The notes under the pieces: model-generated
Seen by the model: the letters and a program-made list of their open reading frames with translations, nothing else
The model's database searches: none
Told to the model about the DNA's origin: nothing
DNA from: Pleodorina starrii
Taxonomy: Eukaryota; Chlorophyta; Chlorophyceae; Chlamydomonadales; Volvocaceae
Length of the DNA stretch: 64,000 bases
NCBI GenBank assembly: GCA_030267565.1
Contig: BRXU01000022.1
Location: 1,322,001-1,386,000 of the forward strand
Direction of reading: 5' to 3'
Translations under genes and position numbers: made by a program
Shown here: positions 11,824 to 22,900 of the stretch, piece by piece
How the letters are laid out: each line of letters begins with the position of its first letter
Numbering within the stretch: the stretch's first letter is position 1

Positions 11824-13788
11824 CGGCCTGATTGGCACGACGGAGGCGGTGGAGGCGGTGTCCAGTGCGGCGGCGGAACGTTGTCGTCCGAGGACGCCGT
11901 GACGGCCTTTGTCTCACGGCAGCCGTGGACGCGCTGCCACCAGCTGCTGTGCTCCGTCGGCGCAGATCTGATCTGAGGGTGGGGGCCGTCAGCCCGCGTT
12001 GGGTTGGCGCTGGGGGGCCTTCGCTTCGCAGCGAGAGTGATCATTTTGCAGGGTCTGCAGGGTCTGCTTCGCCGGGCGAGGCGGGGCGGGGTGGGGCGGC
12101 TCCGTGTCCCGGGAGGGCGATGTTCGGGTGGCGGTACCGGGTTGTTGTTGATGTTGTTGTGGTGGTGGTGGTGGTGGTGGTGGTGGTGGTAATAACGGTG
12201 GAAACGGCAGCAGCAGCAGCAGCCGTGTAAAGCCTTCTCTGCTGCGCACTCGCAAGTTGCGCACACGGGGTGCTGCAATGCCACCGGTTGCATGCGTTGG
12301 ACCGTAGGGGGGCGCCGGAAGCGGAGGGCGGCGGGGAGGAGGCAGGTCGGTGGGGTGGGGCGGGGTGGGGGAATGACTGCTGGACTGAGGCGGTTGGACG
12401 GGGGCCCCGGGACGCACAGCCGTGCCACGGATCCAGAGATCTAGATCCAGATCCGGATCCGGTGGGGCGCCGTCTTTTGGACATCGGTGTGTACAGTGCC
12501 CGGCGGGCGGGCGGCCGCTGAATGAGCGGTGCGGCTGTCGCTGCAGTGCGGGACTGCGGGTGCGGGTGCGGGAGTATGCTCGCAGGGGTACCGGTGCTGT
12601 CGTTGCGGCCCCCGAGTTGCGCCCGGTGGGGGTGCGGGTGCGGGTGCGGGTGGGGCCTAGGGCCTGGGTGGGGTACCGTATATACCCACCCGGGGGGGGC
12701 CACAGGACCCAAGCTCCGCCCTCCCCTCCAAAACAGTAGCCCGGATATCGGCACAGCACCCGCCACACGGCCCCCCTATAACTCCAACAGCGCCCCACCC
12801 TCCGTTAGTCCTCGCGACGACGGTACTCGCTCCTCCGTCCCTCCCCCTCCCGACTCTTCGCCCCCTCCCTCCGCGTGGCGTCAGATCTGGGACCGCGCCC
12901 CATGTGCTCTCCAAACCCAACCAAACCAAACCCAACGAGGGCAGCCGTGTCTTGTCCGCTCCATAGGTGCCTGGCCGCCTCGCCGTGCGCCCTGGGTCGC
13001 AACCGCCGTCGGGCGTCAATCCCAGGGCGCCAATCCGCCATTCCTTTAATAAGCTCCACTCTGCTCGCGGGCTTCGAATCGTCACGCACGCAGCAGCTCA
13101 ACCCCCCATCCCCCACACATCACATCCCAGTGGCTCGAGGGCCCGACACACGTGCATGCACCACCTGGCAACAACTCGTACCGGTCGTACCGCGTATCGT
13201 TGCGCGAAACCAACCGCGAAAGAGGGCCGCCTCCTTCTTTTAGGGGGGTTGGGGCCGCCAGCACGGCAATTGTCGTACGAGAGCGAGACCGAACTGATGA
13301 CGAACAAAGCCACCGGACAGCAGGCGGGCGAGTAATTGCACGGGCCAGTGGGTACGAGGCACCGCAACACATCACAACCACACCACAACCCGCGCCGCGC
13401 CCTTCCCCGTCCCCCCCCCAGGTAACTGCGTTGCATTCCCTCGCCCCGGGCCGTTCTATTTCCCCCCCCCCTGTGTTGCCCAACGGGGCCAACTCCTCCC
13501 CGACACGCATGTATAGTAACCGCCGAATGCCTAACCCGCTTGACACCTGACAGACAGGCTAACAGACAGACGGGCAGGTAAACACGCATGAGGCCGGCAG
13601 GCATCTGTGGATGCCGGCCGGCCTGCTGCATCCTTTCAGCCCCCTCCGTTACCCCTCTGGGCATACAGCCTTCCTGAACCGGGAGGGGAGCCGCAGCTCC
13701 TGAAACATATCTACACCACCACAGGCTGCTGCTGCTACACCTCCTGCTGCTACTGCTGCCGCTACGTTCGCTACGTCTGCTGCGGCTG
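11824..13788. other. Intergenic region between convergent genes; 3' UTRs and simple repeats
   Basis: No exon with supporting splice signals was found. The first 400 bases are probably the 3' UTR of the giant gene, with a (GGT)n tract at about 12156-12190. A GATC-rich patch of overlapping GGATCC/AGATCT-like words lies at 12428-12463, and GGGTGCGG-type repeats at about 12560-12655. The right end should hold the 3' UTR of the minus-strand MoCF gene, but no clear TTACA (reverse TGTAA) was found there. Confidence 0.5.
12236..12240 (+). terminator. Candidate TGTAA poly(A) signal of the giant gene
   Basis: TGTAA is the usual polyadenylation signal in volvocine algae (family knowledge). This copy lies 413 bases after the stop at 11823, a typical 3' UTR length for the group. 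Confidence 0.5.
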
Positions 13789-16700
13789 CTACGACTGCTG
13801 CTGCTTGAGTCCCTCCTCCGGGTCGGCTATGAAGATGTCCCCCAGACCGGACCGCACGTCCGCCACCGCCGCTTGCAGCGCCGCGGGGTCCCTGGAGCTC
13901 AGAGCCAACTTGACCTTGTAGCTGGCGGAGATATCGGCGGCGGTGTTGGGGTAGGAGCTGGCGGGTGGGGGGGTGGGGGTGGGGGTAAAAAATGATACCG
14001 GGGGGGTGGGGGCGGGGGTGTAGGTGTGGAGTGAGCGGGATGGGGCGAAGAGGGGTTTCAAACAGGGGATAAGAGGGGGTGCAACAGCAACCAGGGGGAA
14101 GCGGGCTGCTGCTGCTGCTGCTGCGGGTCGCTGCACTGCACTGCACTGCACTGCACTGCACCGGGTGGAGGGGCGGCCCTGCGGCTCCTAAACCACCAGG
14201 TGCCCCTTCACGCGCACTCCGAGACCTCCGACCCCTCCACCCCCCTCCCTCGCCATTCCCCTCCATTCCTCGCAGCGGCCCTCCCTCGTCAGCTCCCCGC
14301 CTCAACCGCCCATCGACCCACCCACCTTTCCCAACGCAGCACTCGACACCCCCACCTACCCCTCAAACACATACACACGCCCCCCCCCGCCCCGTCCCCC
14401 CCCCGCCCCCCCCCTCCTACCCAATGGCCACCCGGGGGTGTTTGGCAGCCACCGCGGTGAGGGGCTGCGCCAGGTCGCTCTCCCCAAGCTGGGTGAACAG
14501 AGCCGCGGAGTGGAAGGCGACACCCGTGAACCGATCCTGGGGGCCGAGCGCGGGACAGGGGGGGGTTATCCACGTATCGGCCGGAGCCCGTGAACGGGTG
14601 GGGGGCCGGGATGGGCGCAAGGACGGGACGGGATAGGGCGAGCGGGGGGTGCAGGGAAGGTGGAGCGGAGGGGAACACGCAGTCGGTGTGTGTAGCGTAT
14701 GTCGGGGGCCCCGACACGCGGAGGAGCGGAATGGAGGTATCGCACGGCCGCACTGCACTGCACTGCACCCGGGGAGGGGGTACACGAGCCTCCCACCCAC
14801 CTCTCCTCTTTGCCCTGCTCCCCTTCGCTCCCCTTCGCCCCATAAGTTCCGGATCCGGACCCTGTGCGTCCCCGCCCCGCCCCGCCCCTCCTCCCTCCCT
14901 CGTGGGTCGTCCCCCTCTCGCACGCCGCCCCAGCCCCAGCCCCCCGACGTGCCTCCCCAGTCCCTCCCCAGTCCCCAACCACCCGCCCAGTCCCCAACCA
15001 CCCGCCCAGTCCCCAACCACCCGCCCAGTCCCCAACCACCCGCCCAGTCCCCAACCACCCGCCCAGTCCCCAACCACCCGCCCAGTCCCCAACCACCCGC
15101 CCAGGCACCTGGTGTGCGGCGATCATGGCCTGAAAGAGGCGGGGTATGCCCGGGAGCACGTACACGCCCCCCACTGCCACCAGAGGCACCCACAGACCAG
15201 GAGTGAAGAGAACCTCGGAGGGGGTGGGCAGAGTGGCCTGCGGGCGGAGGGAGGGAGGGTGGGTGGGTGGGTGGGTGGGTGGGTGGGTGGGTGGGTGGGT
15301 GGGTGGGTGGGTGGGTGGGTGGGTGGGTGGGGGGTTGGAGGGGGGGGATGCGCGGGGGGAGGCGGCCGAGAGGGCGGAGGAGGGGGGGCAGGTGCAGCAC
15401 GGGCGGGGGCCGCGGCGGGTGATGCAGGAAGGATGCGGCCGAGCGGTGGCGGGCGGGGTCTCCTGCGCAGCACCGTTCATTACACGTCAGCGCCAACAAC
15501 CCCGTCCCCGCCCCCGCCCCCGTCTCCGTCCCCGTCTCCGTCTCCGTCTCCGTCCCGAACCGCCATGCCCATCCGGCCCGACCCATTCACCAACCCGACT
15601 TATCAACCCAATCAGCCCAGGCGCAGACCAACCCCCGCAGCCCGCAAGCGCGGCTAGCTAGCTAGCTAGCTGGCGGGCCAAAATGATGCGGCGGTCAGCG
15701 ACCGGGCGGGTGCCAGTGCCAGTACGGGCAGTGCCAGTACCAAAACCAGTGCCTGGGCCCTGCTACGGTGGGCCCAGATGGTGCATGTCCCCCCTCAAAG
15801 CCACCCCCACCCTCTCCACAACACGGTCGGGCCGGCTACCCAAACCAGCAACCTGCCCGGGGCAGCTCCGGCCCACCCACGGCCCCTCATCCGCTCCAGG
15901 CGAGCCCTTGCGCCCCATTTCGCCCCCCCCCCGTGCAAAGGGACCCGTCCGCCCTCCCCACTCGATGTCGTACAATCCTCCCGAACACCCGGGGGCGACA
16001 GCCACGTGTCCTGCTGCCCTCACCACCCGCCACGTGTCCTTTGTCCGAACCCGCGGAACTCGCCCACGTAAACGCCCCCCCCCTCCCCGCCCCCCCCCTC
16101 CCACCCCCCCCCTCCCCCGCCTGCCCCCCCCCCAGCCCACCATCCTCAGTCGGGCCTCATTCAGCTCCAGACCCCGTGCCGTGTACGACACCCGCATTCG
16201 CTCCACCGTGGGTTCGTGCAGCTGCAGACTCACACCTGGGGGGGAGAGGGGGCGGGGGTGGGGGAAGGGGAGGGGGCGGGTTAAGGGAGGTGTGGGGTGC
16301 GGGCGGGCGGCACGGAGCGGCGTCAAGGGCCCAGGTCCCAGGTCCCAGGTGTGAGAGTACCTCAGCGGTACGAGGTAGCTGCAGCTCCGGGTTTCACCCA
16401 CCCACCCATCCCCCTACATACCCCCACGCACACCCACCCGCTCACTGATCCCCCCCAAGTCTTCCTCCCCCCCTTGCCCAATCCCCAGTCCCCAGTTCCA
16501 ACCCACCCGCCCGCTGCTCACTCACCCAGGGCCTCAGCAACCGCCTCGTACCTGCAGCGCACCGGTGGGGCACAGGCAGGGGGCCGCCGCCGGGCCAGGG
16601 AAGGGGGGGGGCGGACTTCATCGACCCACTTGGGGGGGCCGTCCCACCGCGAGGCGCGTGATGCGATCTGGGTCCGCCCGTGAGTGAACCCTACTACGAC

Positions 16701-17664
16701 TGCTCCCCCAGCGGGCCCGCTCAGTTGCGCAAGTTTGGCCCCCCTCCCCCTCCCCCCCCTCCCCCAGTCTGCCGCACCTCCTGCAGCGCTGCCCGGGAAC
16801 AAACGCCTCGACCTCAGGTGACGCCATACACCCCGCCCGCGTGTGTGTGTGTGTGGTTTTTCAGCACACGAGCAATCTATGAACCGACCGCGACAGAGTT
16901 TGCATCCCGCCCACCGCCCCTCCGCCCCCTCCCTCCCCGGAGCGCTCCTCGGCTCACGTGACGTCATCGTGTGTGGGCCCTATGCCGCCGCTGGTGAACA
17001 CGAAGCCGCCCGGGCCCACCCGCCCGACCGCATCCAGAACCGCCTCCCGGATGTCGGACCGGCTGTCCGGAATGTACGACACGCGGATCAGGTCTACGCC
17101 GCGACTGTGTGTGTGTTGGGGGGGGGGGGCGGGGAGGGCGAGCGGGACGGAGGGGTAAGAGAACGCCGGGTGAAGTGTGTCAGTGGGATTGGTGAGGTAG
17201 TGGTGGTAGTGGGGGGGGGGGGGTTGATGAGGAGGACACCGCAGCGGAGGGACAGATGTGAGGGGAGGGGTTTGCGGAGGTGTGGAGGGAGGGGCGCCTT
17301 CACCAGTACCGGCACGGCGGGAGGGGGATTCCGCACCCCGGCCCCAGGCTGCCCCAGGCTGCACCAGGAGCGGGCGAGGCCAGGCCAAGACGAGGCGAGG
17401 GCAAGACGAGGCCGTCCGCACGCGGCCGAGTTCGGGCCGATTTCGGGCTTCTGGCTTTGGAAATCTAACCCTGCGGGCGCTGGTGCTGGTGCTGGGTTCG
17501 CCTCAGCTCATCTCATCTCAGCTCAGGTCGCCTCACCTGTGGAGCAACTTGGCCAGCCAGGGCGTGTTTGTGTCGACAACGGAGCCCGCCAAGATCTCGT
17601 CCCCGATCACCACCAGGGCAGCCCGCGGGGCCTCCGGTGCTGCGCTGGCTGCGGAGGACGCCAT
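13789..17664 (-). CDS. MoCF/CinA-type domain protein, like the N-terminal half of eukaryotic FAD synthase (FLAD1)
   Basis: Seven minus-strand exons: 17664-17537, 17104-16958, 16551-16526, 16235-16141, 15237-15109, 14536-14421 and 13957-13789. All have GT/AG borders and matching phases, giving 269 residues. The start is the ATG at 17664. Visible motifs are GDEILAG at residues 21-27, the family signature SGGIGPTHDD at 81-90, HEPTVERM in exon 4, VYVLPGIPRLFQ in exon 5 and IGSYPN at the exon 6/7 join. This order matches the molybdopterin-binding-like domain of human and fungal FAD synthases. No PAPS-reductase-like FAD synthase half follows, because a stop comes after the SSRDPAALQAAV region. In relatives the domain has been linked to FAD pyrophosphatase activity. 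Whether this protein does that is inference. No convincing organelle targeting peptide is seen. Exon 3 is a 26-base microexon, and the introns are packed with tandem repeats. Confidence 0.88.
13983..14000 (+). repeat. Dispersed repeat R3 copy
   Basis: The sequence GTAAAAAATGATACC lies in an intron of the MoCF gene. Similar words occur at 49403-49423 (reverse) and as a tandem pair at 61224-61275. Confidence 0.5.
14130..14161. repeat. CTGCA pentanucleotide microsatellite
   Basis: There are about six CTGCA units in the intron between exons 6 and 7 of the MoCF gene. A shorter run of the same unit lies at about 14750-14767. Confidence 0.85.
14561..14598 (+). repeat. Dispersed repeat R1 copy (full)
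   Basis: Core TTATCCACGTATCGGCCGGA followed by GCCCGTGAACGGG. It sits in an intron of the MoCF gene. It matches the copies at 24592, 24804, 43288 (reverse), 60306 (reverse) and 62198. Confidence 0.75.
14971..15103. repeat. 19-bp minisatellite, seven copies
   Basis: The unit GTCCCCAACCACCCGCCCA is repeated seven times with almost no variation, directly beside the donor side of exon 5 of the MoCF gene. The 19-base period is not a multiple of three, so the open reading frames across it are artefacts. Confidence 0.95.
15257..15332. repeat. (GGGT)n tetranucleotide array
   Basis: About 19 uninterrupted GGGT units lie upstream of exon 5 of the MoCF gene, in the intron. The plus strand is G-rich, so the array is C-rich in the transcript of the minus-strand gene. 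It could form a G-quadruplex in DNA. Confidence 0.95.
17230..17253 (+). repeat. Dispersed repeat R2 copy (diverged)
   Basis: The word GACACCGCAGCGGAGG resembles the R2 core GATACCGCAGCGGAG. It lies in intron 1 of the MoCF gene. Confidence 0.4.
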
Positions 17665-18289
17665 GCAGCGGCAGCGCGGGAGCTGGGCGCAATTCGCTGC
17701 CAGCTGTTACAGGGGAGGGGGAGGGGCGGGTGTGGGAGGCGGGAGGTGGTTGGAGGGGGGGGCCGCGTAAAGGGGGGCGTGCGTGCGCTGACGGCCGGGG
17801 AACGTTTTGGAGGCCTGGCGGCCACGCCCCCCTGCTCCGTGCTTGTCGATCGCTGCGACCGTGCCACTGCCAGTAGAGCTGACTCCTTGTTAAGCATGTG
17901 GAGGCTGCAGCTAGAAGGGTTGGAGGTTTATCCTGGCGAGGGTTGCAGTCGCGCGGCACGATGGTGCATGTATGTCGGCATTCAGGGGTCCTGGCTCGAC
18001 GTACCAGCCAGCGGCGACCAACCAAGCGTCGTATGAGCCCCGTTGCATGCATGGTTGCCCCATTGACCAACGAGTGCATTCGACGCGCATGAGAAGAGTC
18101 AGAGACAAATTGTACGGTCGCCCCGTACACCCCCAAAAAAGCAAAACAGTGCAACACCCTTGCCAGTTAGGGGCTCCTGGGTGGAACATTACATGAGAAA
18201 GGTAGAAATCCGGGTACCGTCGCAAGTTTGGCCTTCCCGCTCTTATTAACACTGGTCGGCAAGGTGACCTCGTCTCTCGCGGCATAAGC
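17665..18289. promoter_or_regulatory. Divergent upstream region of the MoCF gene and UBC13
   Basis: This 625-base spacer separates the two ATGs and should hold both 5' UTRs and promoters. It is less GC-extreme than the neighbours. No TATA box or other defined motif could be placed with confidence, and no exon was recognised. Confidence 0.5.
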
Positions 18290-19290
18290 ATGAACGCCGA
18301 TCAGGCAGCACAGGCAGCGCAGCTGCCTCGGCGAATTATCAAGGTGCGCAGTCTGTTGGGGTTGTCTGTGGGGATCTACCTGCGGCGGAGGAACTCATAC
18401 TGCGTTCTTGCGGATTATGTCACCTCAGGAAACTCAGAAATTACTTAGCGAGCCTGGTAAGTTTCAGGCCTGCAAACAGTCATGCACCATGGCAGCTCTT
18501 GGGGCCCGGACGAGAACTCTTTGTCCGTGCCCGATACGCAGCGCCCGGCATCAGTGCCTCTCCGTCCGAGGAGAACCTGCGTTATTTCAATGTTATGATT
18601 CTAGGACCTCAGCAGTCGCCCTACGAGGGCGGCGTCTTTAAGCTGGAGCTCTTCCTTCCAGAGGACTACCCCATGGCGCCTCCGAAGGTGCGCTTTCTGA
18701 CCAAGATTTACCACCCCAAGTAAGTACACTCTGCATTCCTTGCCGCTCTGCATTCTTTGCCGCATCTCGGGGTGTTCACTCTTCCTGCCCTACCCACGTC
18801 CAGCATCGACAAGCTGGGCCGCATCTGCCTGGACATTCTGAAGGACAAGTGGTCGCCGGCGCTGCAGATTCGCACGGTGTTGCTCAGGTGGGCGGCTGCA
18901 CGTCGGGGGTGCTGGAATGGCATTGGCGTGCAGGCTGCAAACGGTGCCCTGAAACCCCGGTATTGCAACCTGCGTCTGCTGCTCTTCCGACAACCGCCGT
19001 TGCCCTCTTCACTGTTTCAGCATCCAAGCCTTGCTGTCGGCCCCGAACCCGGATGACCCGCTGGCGGATATTGTTGCAAAGCATTGGAAGGACAACGAGA
19101 AGGAGGCCATCGCGACAGGTACGGGTCGTACGACAACATGCGTACAATCCCCGAAGCGTGTCTAACCGTGCATGAAGCAGAATTGCACTCGTCGCATTTC
19201 CCCCTAAGCCTCGGCTGTTGTCACTCCCCCACGCCCTGCTTTCAATGCGTTGCAGCTCGCCAATGGACTTCTACGTACGCACAGGGCTAA
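18290..19290 (+). CDS. UBC13: Ubiquitin-conjugating enzyme E2 Ubc13 (UBE2N type)
   Basis: Six exons: 18290-18343, 18429-18456, 18542-18719, 18804-18887, 19021-19118 and 19256-19290. All have GT/AG borders in phase, giving 158 residues against about 152 for the family. The enzyme accepts ubiquitin from E1 on a cysteine. With a Uev/Mms2 partner it builds Lys63-linked chains in DNA damage tolerance and signalling (family knowledge). Visible features are [14 protein letters not shown] at the N-terminus, [35 protein letters not shown] and the active-site block [18 protein letters not shown] with Cys95. The protein ends REWT-like ([11 protein letters not shown]). HPN bridges the exon 3/4 junction and identifies that splice exactly. 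The start ATG gives a normal N-terminus, [15 protein letters not shown]. The Ubc13-specific wording is much closer than that of other E2 classes. Confidence 0.95.
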
Positions 19291-19742
19291 CAGGTTCATG
19301 CGCTGTTTTCAGGACAGGCGGGGACAGGCGGGGCGCGGCTGTGATCGCGCATTGTGAAGGCAACTCTGGCCATGTTTGGTGCATATCTTCCAGTGGGGCT
19401 CGCTGCTGGTGGCGGAGGCAAGGGTTGGGTTTGCGGAGCGTCAAGGTGGTCCGACTTGTCGTGGCCGTGGCACGCGCCGTTGTTAGAAATTTACATTACA
19501 GAGTGGCTCCAGTTTAATGTGTATACCCAGTCATGCCCCATCAGGGGCGCGAAAGGAACGTGCGGGGGAGGCGGATGGTAGTGTCCTCCAGAGGAGGCGG
19601 GCTTTGTGGGTGGATGAAGGCTCGTGCACTGGCTGAAAGTTTGATACAGGCAGAATTTCAGGTGGGGGAGTTAGGGATTTGGAAGTGTTAGGGATTTGGA
19701 AGTGCGATATTGCGGGCAGTTCGGGCTCAAAGCCCGCCCTTG

Positions 19743-19747
19743 TGTAA
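19743..19747 (+). terminator. Candidate TGTAA poly(A) signal of UBC13
   Basis: TGTAA lies 453 bases after the UBC13 stop and 227 bases before the CCT7 start, where the end of the UBC13 transcript is expected. Confidence 0.5.
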
Positions 19748-19973
19748 CGACTAACGGCACCGTACTGGCGTACGACGGCTTCTCGATCCTTTGCCGCGCT
19801 TTCACTAGAGCTGTGGTCATGCACCGATCGCAATCCATTCTTGCGTAGGAAACAATACTGAGGCAAAAGTTGATTCGATAGGACGATACTCCACAACCAA
19901 GGTCCTAGATCGCTGTCTCTACCTCACCGACTCGGCTTGCCGGTGGCGCTTTCGCTTACCACTCTTTGCAAAA
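19748..19973 (+). promoter_or_regulatory. Upstream region and 5' UTR of CCT7
   Basis: The short spacer between the UBC13 3' end and the CCT7 ATG at 19974 must contain the CCT7 promoter and leader. The bases before the ATG (GCAAAA) suit a eukaryotic start. No specific element was identified. Confidence 0.35.
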
Positions 19974-22900
19974 ATGATGCCAATGATGGGAATGCAGCCT
20001 CAAATTATCCTTCTGAAGGAGGGAACGGACACCAGCCAAGGAAAGCCTCAACTCATTAGCAACATTAACGCGTGCATGGCAGTCGTCGACACTGTGCGGA
20101 CTACTCTTGGGCCTCGGGGAATGGACAAATTGATACACGACACCAAGGTTGGCGGGGTGCATGCGGAACTTTGGGCGGCTCTTTTACTGTGACCTGATTC
20201 GGCGTGTAAGACAGTATGCCTTTATAAAGTGCGTATTGATGCGCGTTCTAGGGTGTCACGATATCAAACGATGGAGCGACGATTATGAAGCTGCTCGACA
20301 TCGTGCACCCAGCGGCGAAAAGCCTGGTCGACGTGTCTCTGGCCCAGGACGCAGAGGTGGGGAATTTGATCATTTACGGGGCCTGCATGCCGCCCCCTGG
20401 CGCGGGGTTTCCGCCCGAGCTCGTTTTCGCGCGCTTTCGGGCCGCGGGTGCTCGGCGGCGCTCGCAGACGAGCAGCACATGACGTGCTGCAACCCATGCA
20501 GGTGGGCGATGGGACGACAAGCGTGGTTATCCTGGCGGGGGAGTTCCTGAAGGAAGCGAAGCCTTTCATTGAGGAGGGTGTGCACCCCCGGGTGAGCAGG
20601 GCGGTGGGGCGCGGACGGAGGGAAGCGGGCAAAGGGGTCGTGCGCTGCTTGGGCAAGGGCAAACCATCCATGGGGCGGTCTGACATGCCGTACACACGTT
20701 GCCCCATGCCGTAAGCACAGGGAGCAGCGCCGGGGGAGGGGAAAGGCTCCGAACCGGCGCCCTGACGTGGCCCGTCAGCAGACCAGGTGTCGGTATGTTC
20801 CAAACTGGCATGAACGAAGCAGCGCGACAGGCAGACTCTGAAGCCAATCAAGGGTGTGTGAGCAGGGGGTGCACACGTCCTTTGTCCAGACTTTCATCCT
20901 GGATTGCAATTCAGCGCTGGAGGTGGCGCTTCGGGCCTGCCCTGGCGGGTTGGAACACGTCAGGTTGCCTTCCCTGCCGTATTGTGACGGCACATTATGG
21001 ACCAGGAGAAAAAGCCGCGCAACGGGTGGAGCGCAAACGGTTTTCAGTTTCTGCTCATTGTAACACAGTACAGTACAAGTCGATACATGCTGCTGGGATG
21101 CAGCCTCACGGCTTCCGCTGGTACACCGCTTCCCGAACCTCCTGTCTTCGCCCCCCTCCCCATGGGGGGCCTTGCTTCCCCTGCCCCGCCTCCCTCTGCC
21201 CACAGAGCCTCATCAAGAGCTTCCGCCAGGCCGCCGTCCTGGCTGTGCAGCGGCTGAAGGACCAGGCCATCAGTCTGGAGGACAAGGCGCTCGAGGAGAA
21301 GAAGGACCTCCTGAAGAAGTGCGCCATGACCACACTCAACAGCAAGCTGGTGAGTGGGTATAAAGAGAAAATGGATGGAGGAAAATGGGTGGGTGGGTGG
21401 GTGGGGGAGGAGCGGGGGGCGGGGCGGGTACATGGGGAGGTGGGTATGGGGGCGAAGGGGCCGGAATGGGTATACGTGGTTCGTTCTCGGGAGCTCCTGG
21501 CGCCGGGTGGTGGGAGGGGGCGGGAGGCGTGCGGGGAGGGAGGTCCAAAGGCGCAAAAGACGCAGTGGGAGCTGGGCGGGGTTGCAAGCGGCGCGGCGCG
21601 AAGGGGATCGGGTGCGGCGGCGTGCCTCAGCTGCGGCTGGGGATTGCGTGTCTCGAGTGGCTAGTTTGTGCTCTCCAGCGCCACCGCCACCACATTGCGA
21701 CAAAAGCGCACCAGCCGGGTATCGTGTACCGGGTACCTGCCTGGCTCTTGGCGGCTCGCTGCTCGGTGAGGCCTCGCGCCGGGTGTGTCTAGTGTGTCGC
21801 AAGACAAGGCAAGGCAAGGCACGCCCAGGACATTCATACATTGGCAGCGCACTGTGGGGTGGGTCGGTCCGTGCTGCGCCCTGGTTTGCCCCCCCCACCA
21901 GTTGCCGCATACTGTGGGTGGGAGACACCGTCGACAGTTGCGAAGTTTGCGATCGTTACGGCACAGGACCGCTACCTGCAGTTGATTTTGGGGTAATGAC
22001 GGGGAGCGTTTTTTGTTTGGCAGCAGCCACGTTTCTGACTGCCGGGGACTGCAGCAACGGTAACTGCACGACTGCCGGTTGCTCCGTTCCCACCTCCTGG
22101 GGTGCCTTGGAGGCTTGGGGTGCTTGCCAGCCAATTGGGGGGGGGGTGGGTGGCTGTGCTGCGGCGAGGATCGAAATGACCGGTTTGCATTGCATTCGTG
22201 CAGTCTTCAGGCCTCCTGTAACGCCCCCAGCTAGGATTTCACGGTTGGATGGATGGACGGATGGCCTCTCTCGGTTCCCAGCGGCCAAGTTGGCCAACTT
22301 AGGGCGAATGCCGAACCCACCACCCATCCACCTAACCACCCAGCCACCTATTCACCCACGTGCGGGCCACCTGCCTCGTGGGATATGCGGCGCCCGCCTC
22401 TGCGCCCGCCGGGACTCGGGCGCCGCTCTGTCCTCCCTCCTACCGTGGCTCCCGTCGGCTCCTCGTGGACACCCCCGTAGACACCCCCGTGTCCGGCTGT
22501 GTGCGCGCCTTTTTCGTACTGGGCCCACCCGCCCTTCCGTCCCGCCAGTTTCCTCGGGCAGCAATCCGGCGCGCGATTGCTTGCTTGCTTGCTGAGGTTA
22601 CTCAGGGTGGCTAGTTGCTGCATGTAACCAGTACCTGTGCCGCATGCCACTCTCAACCTCCCCCACATCCCGTTCTATCTCTCCCACCGCCTCCGTCTCC
22701 GTCCGCATCCTTTGGCATTTCTCTTTTGATCTATTGATCTGTTTGCTGGGCGTATGTCAAGGCTGTCAGCTCGCCGATCGAACGCCTTAACCCCCCCCTC
22801 ATCCCCGCCCCCCGCCAACCCCCCACCCCCGGCGGCCCCGCCCCCCCGGCCCGGCCCGCAGGTGAGCGGCGAGAAGGAGTTTTTCGCCCAGATGGTTGTG

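Noticed and set aside
12428..12463. Cluster of GGATCC/AGATCT words, possibly a cloning linker
   Set aside because: The words are imperfect and overlapping, and flanked by ordinary algal GC-rich DNA. It looks like a natural GATCCA simple repeat.
12521..13335. Overlapping plus and minus frames in the 11.8-13.8 kb spacer
   Set aside because: No family resemblance and no coherent splice sites. The frames are rich in Arg/Gly/Pro from repeat tracts.
14971..15103. Possible CRISPR-like array
   Set aside because: The units are directly adjacent 19-mers with no spacers, in a eukaryotic intron. It is a minisatellite.
14417..15657. Plus- and minus-strand frames with repeating SPTTRPVPNHPPSPQ or VVGDWAGGWGLGG peptides
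   Set aside because: These arise from the 19-bp minisatellite and the GGGT array in the MoCF intron, where a non-triplet period keeps frames open by cycling. They are not protein repeats.
21354..22595. Long plus-strand frame in CCT7 intron 4
   Set aside because: It lies between a clear donor at 21350 and acceptor at 22861 of a well-conserved gene, and its composition is low-complexity and Cys/Trp-rich. No splice or family support.
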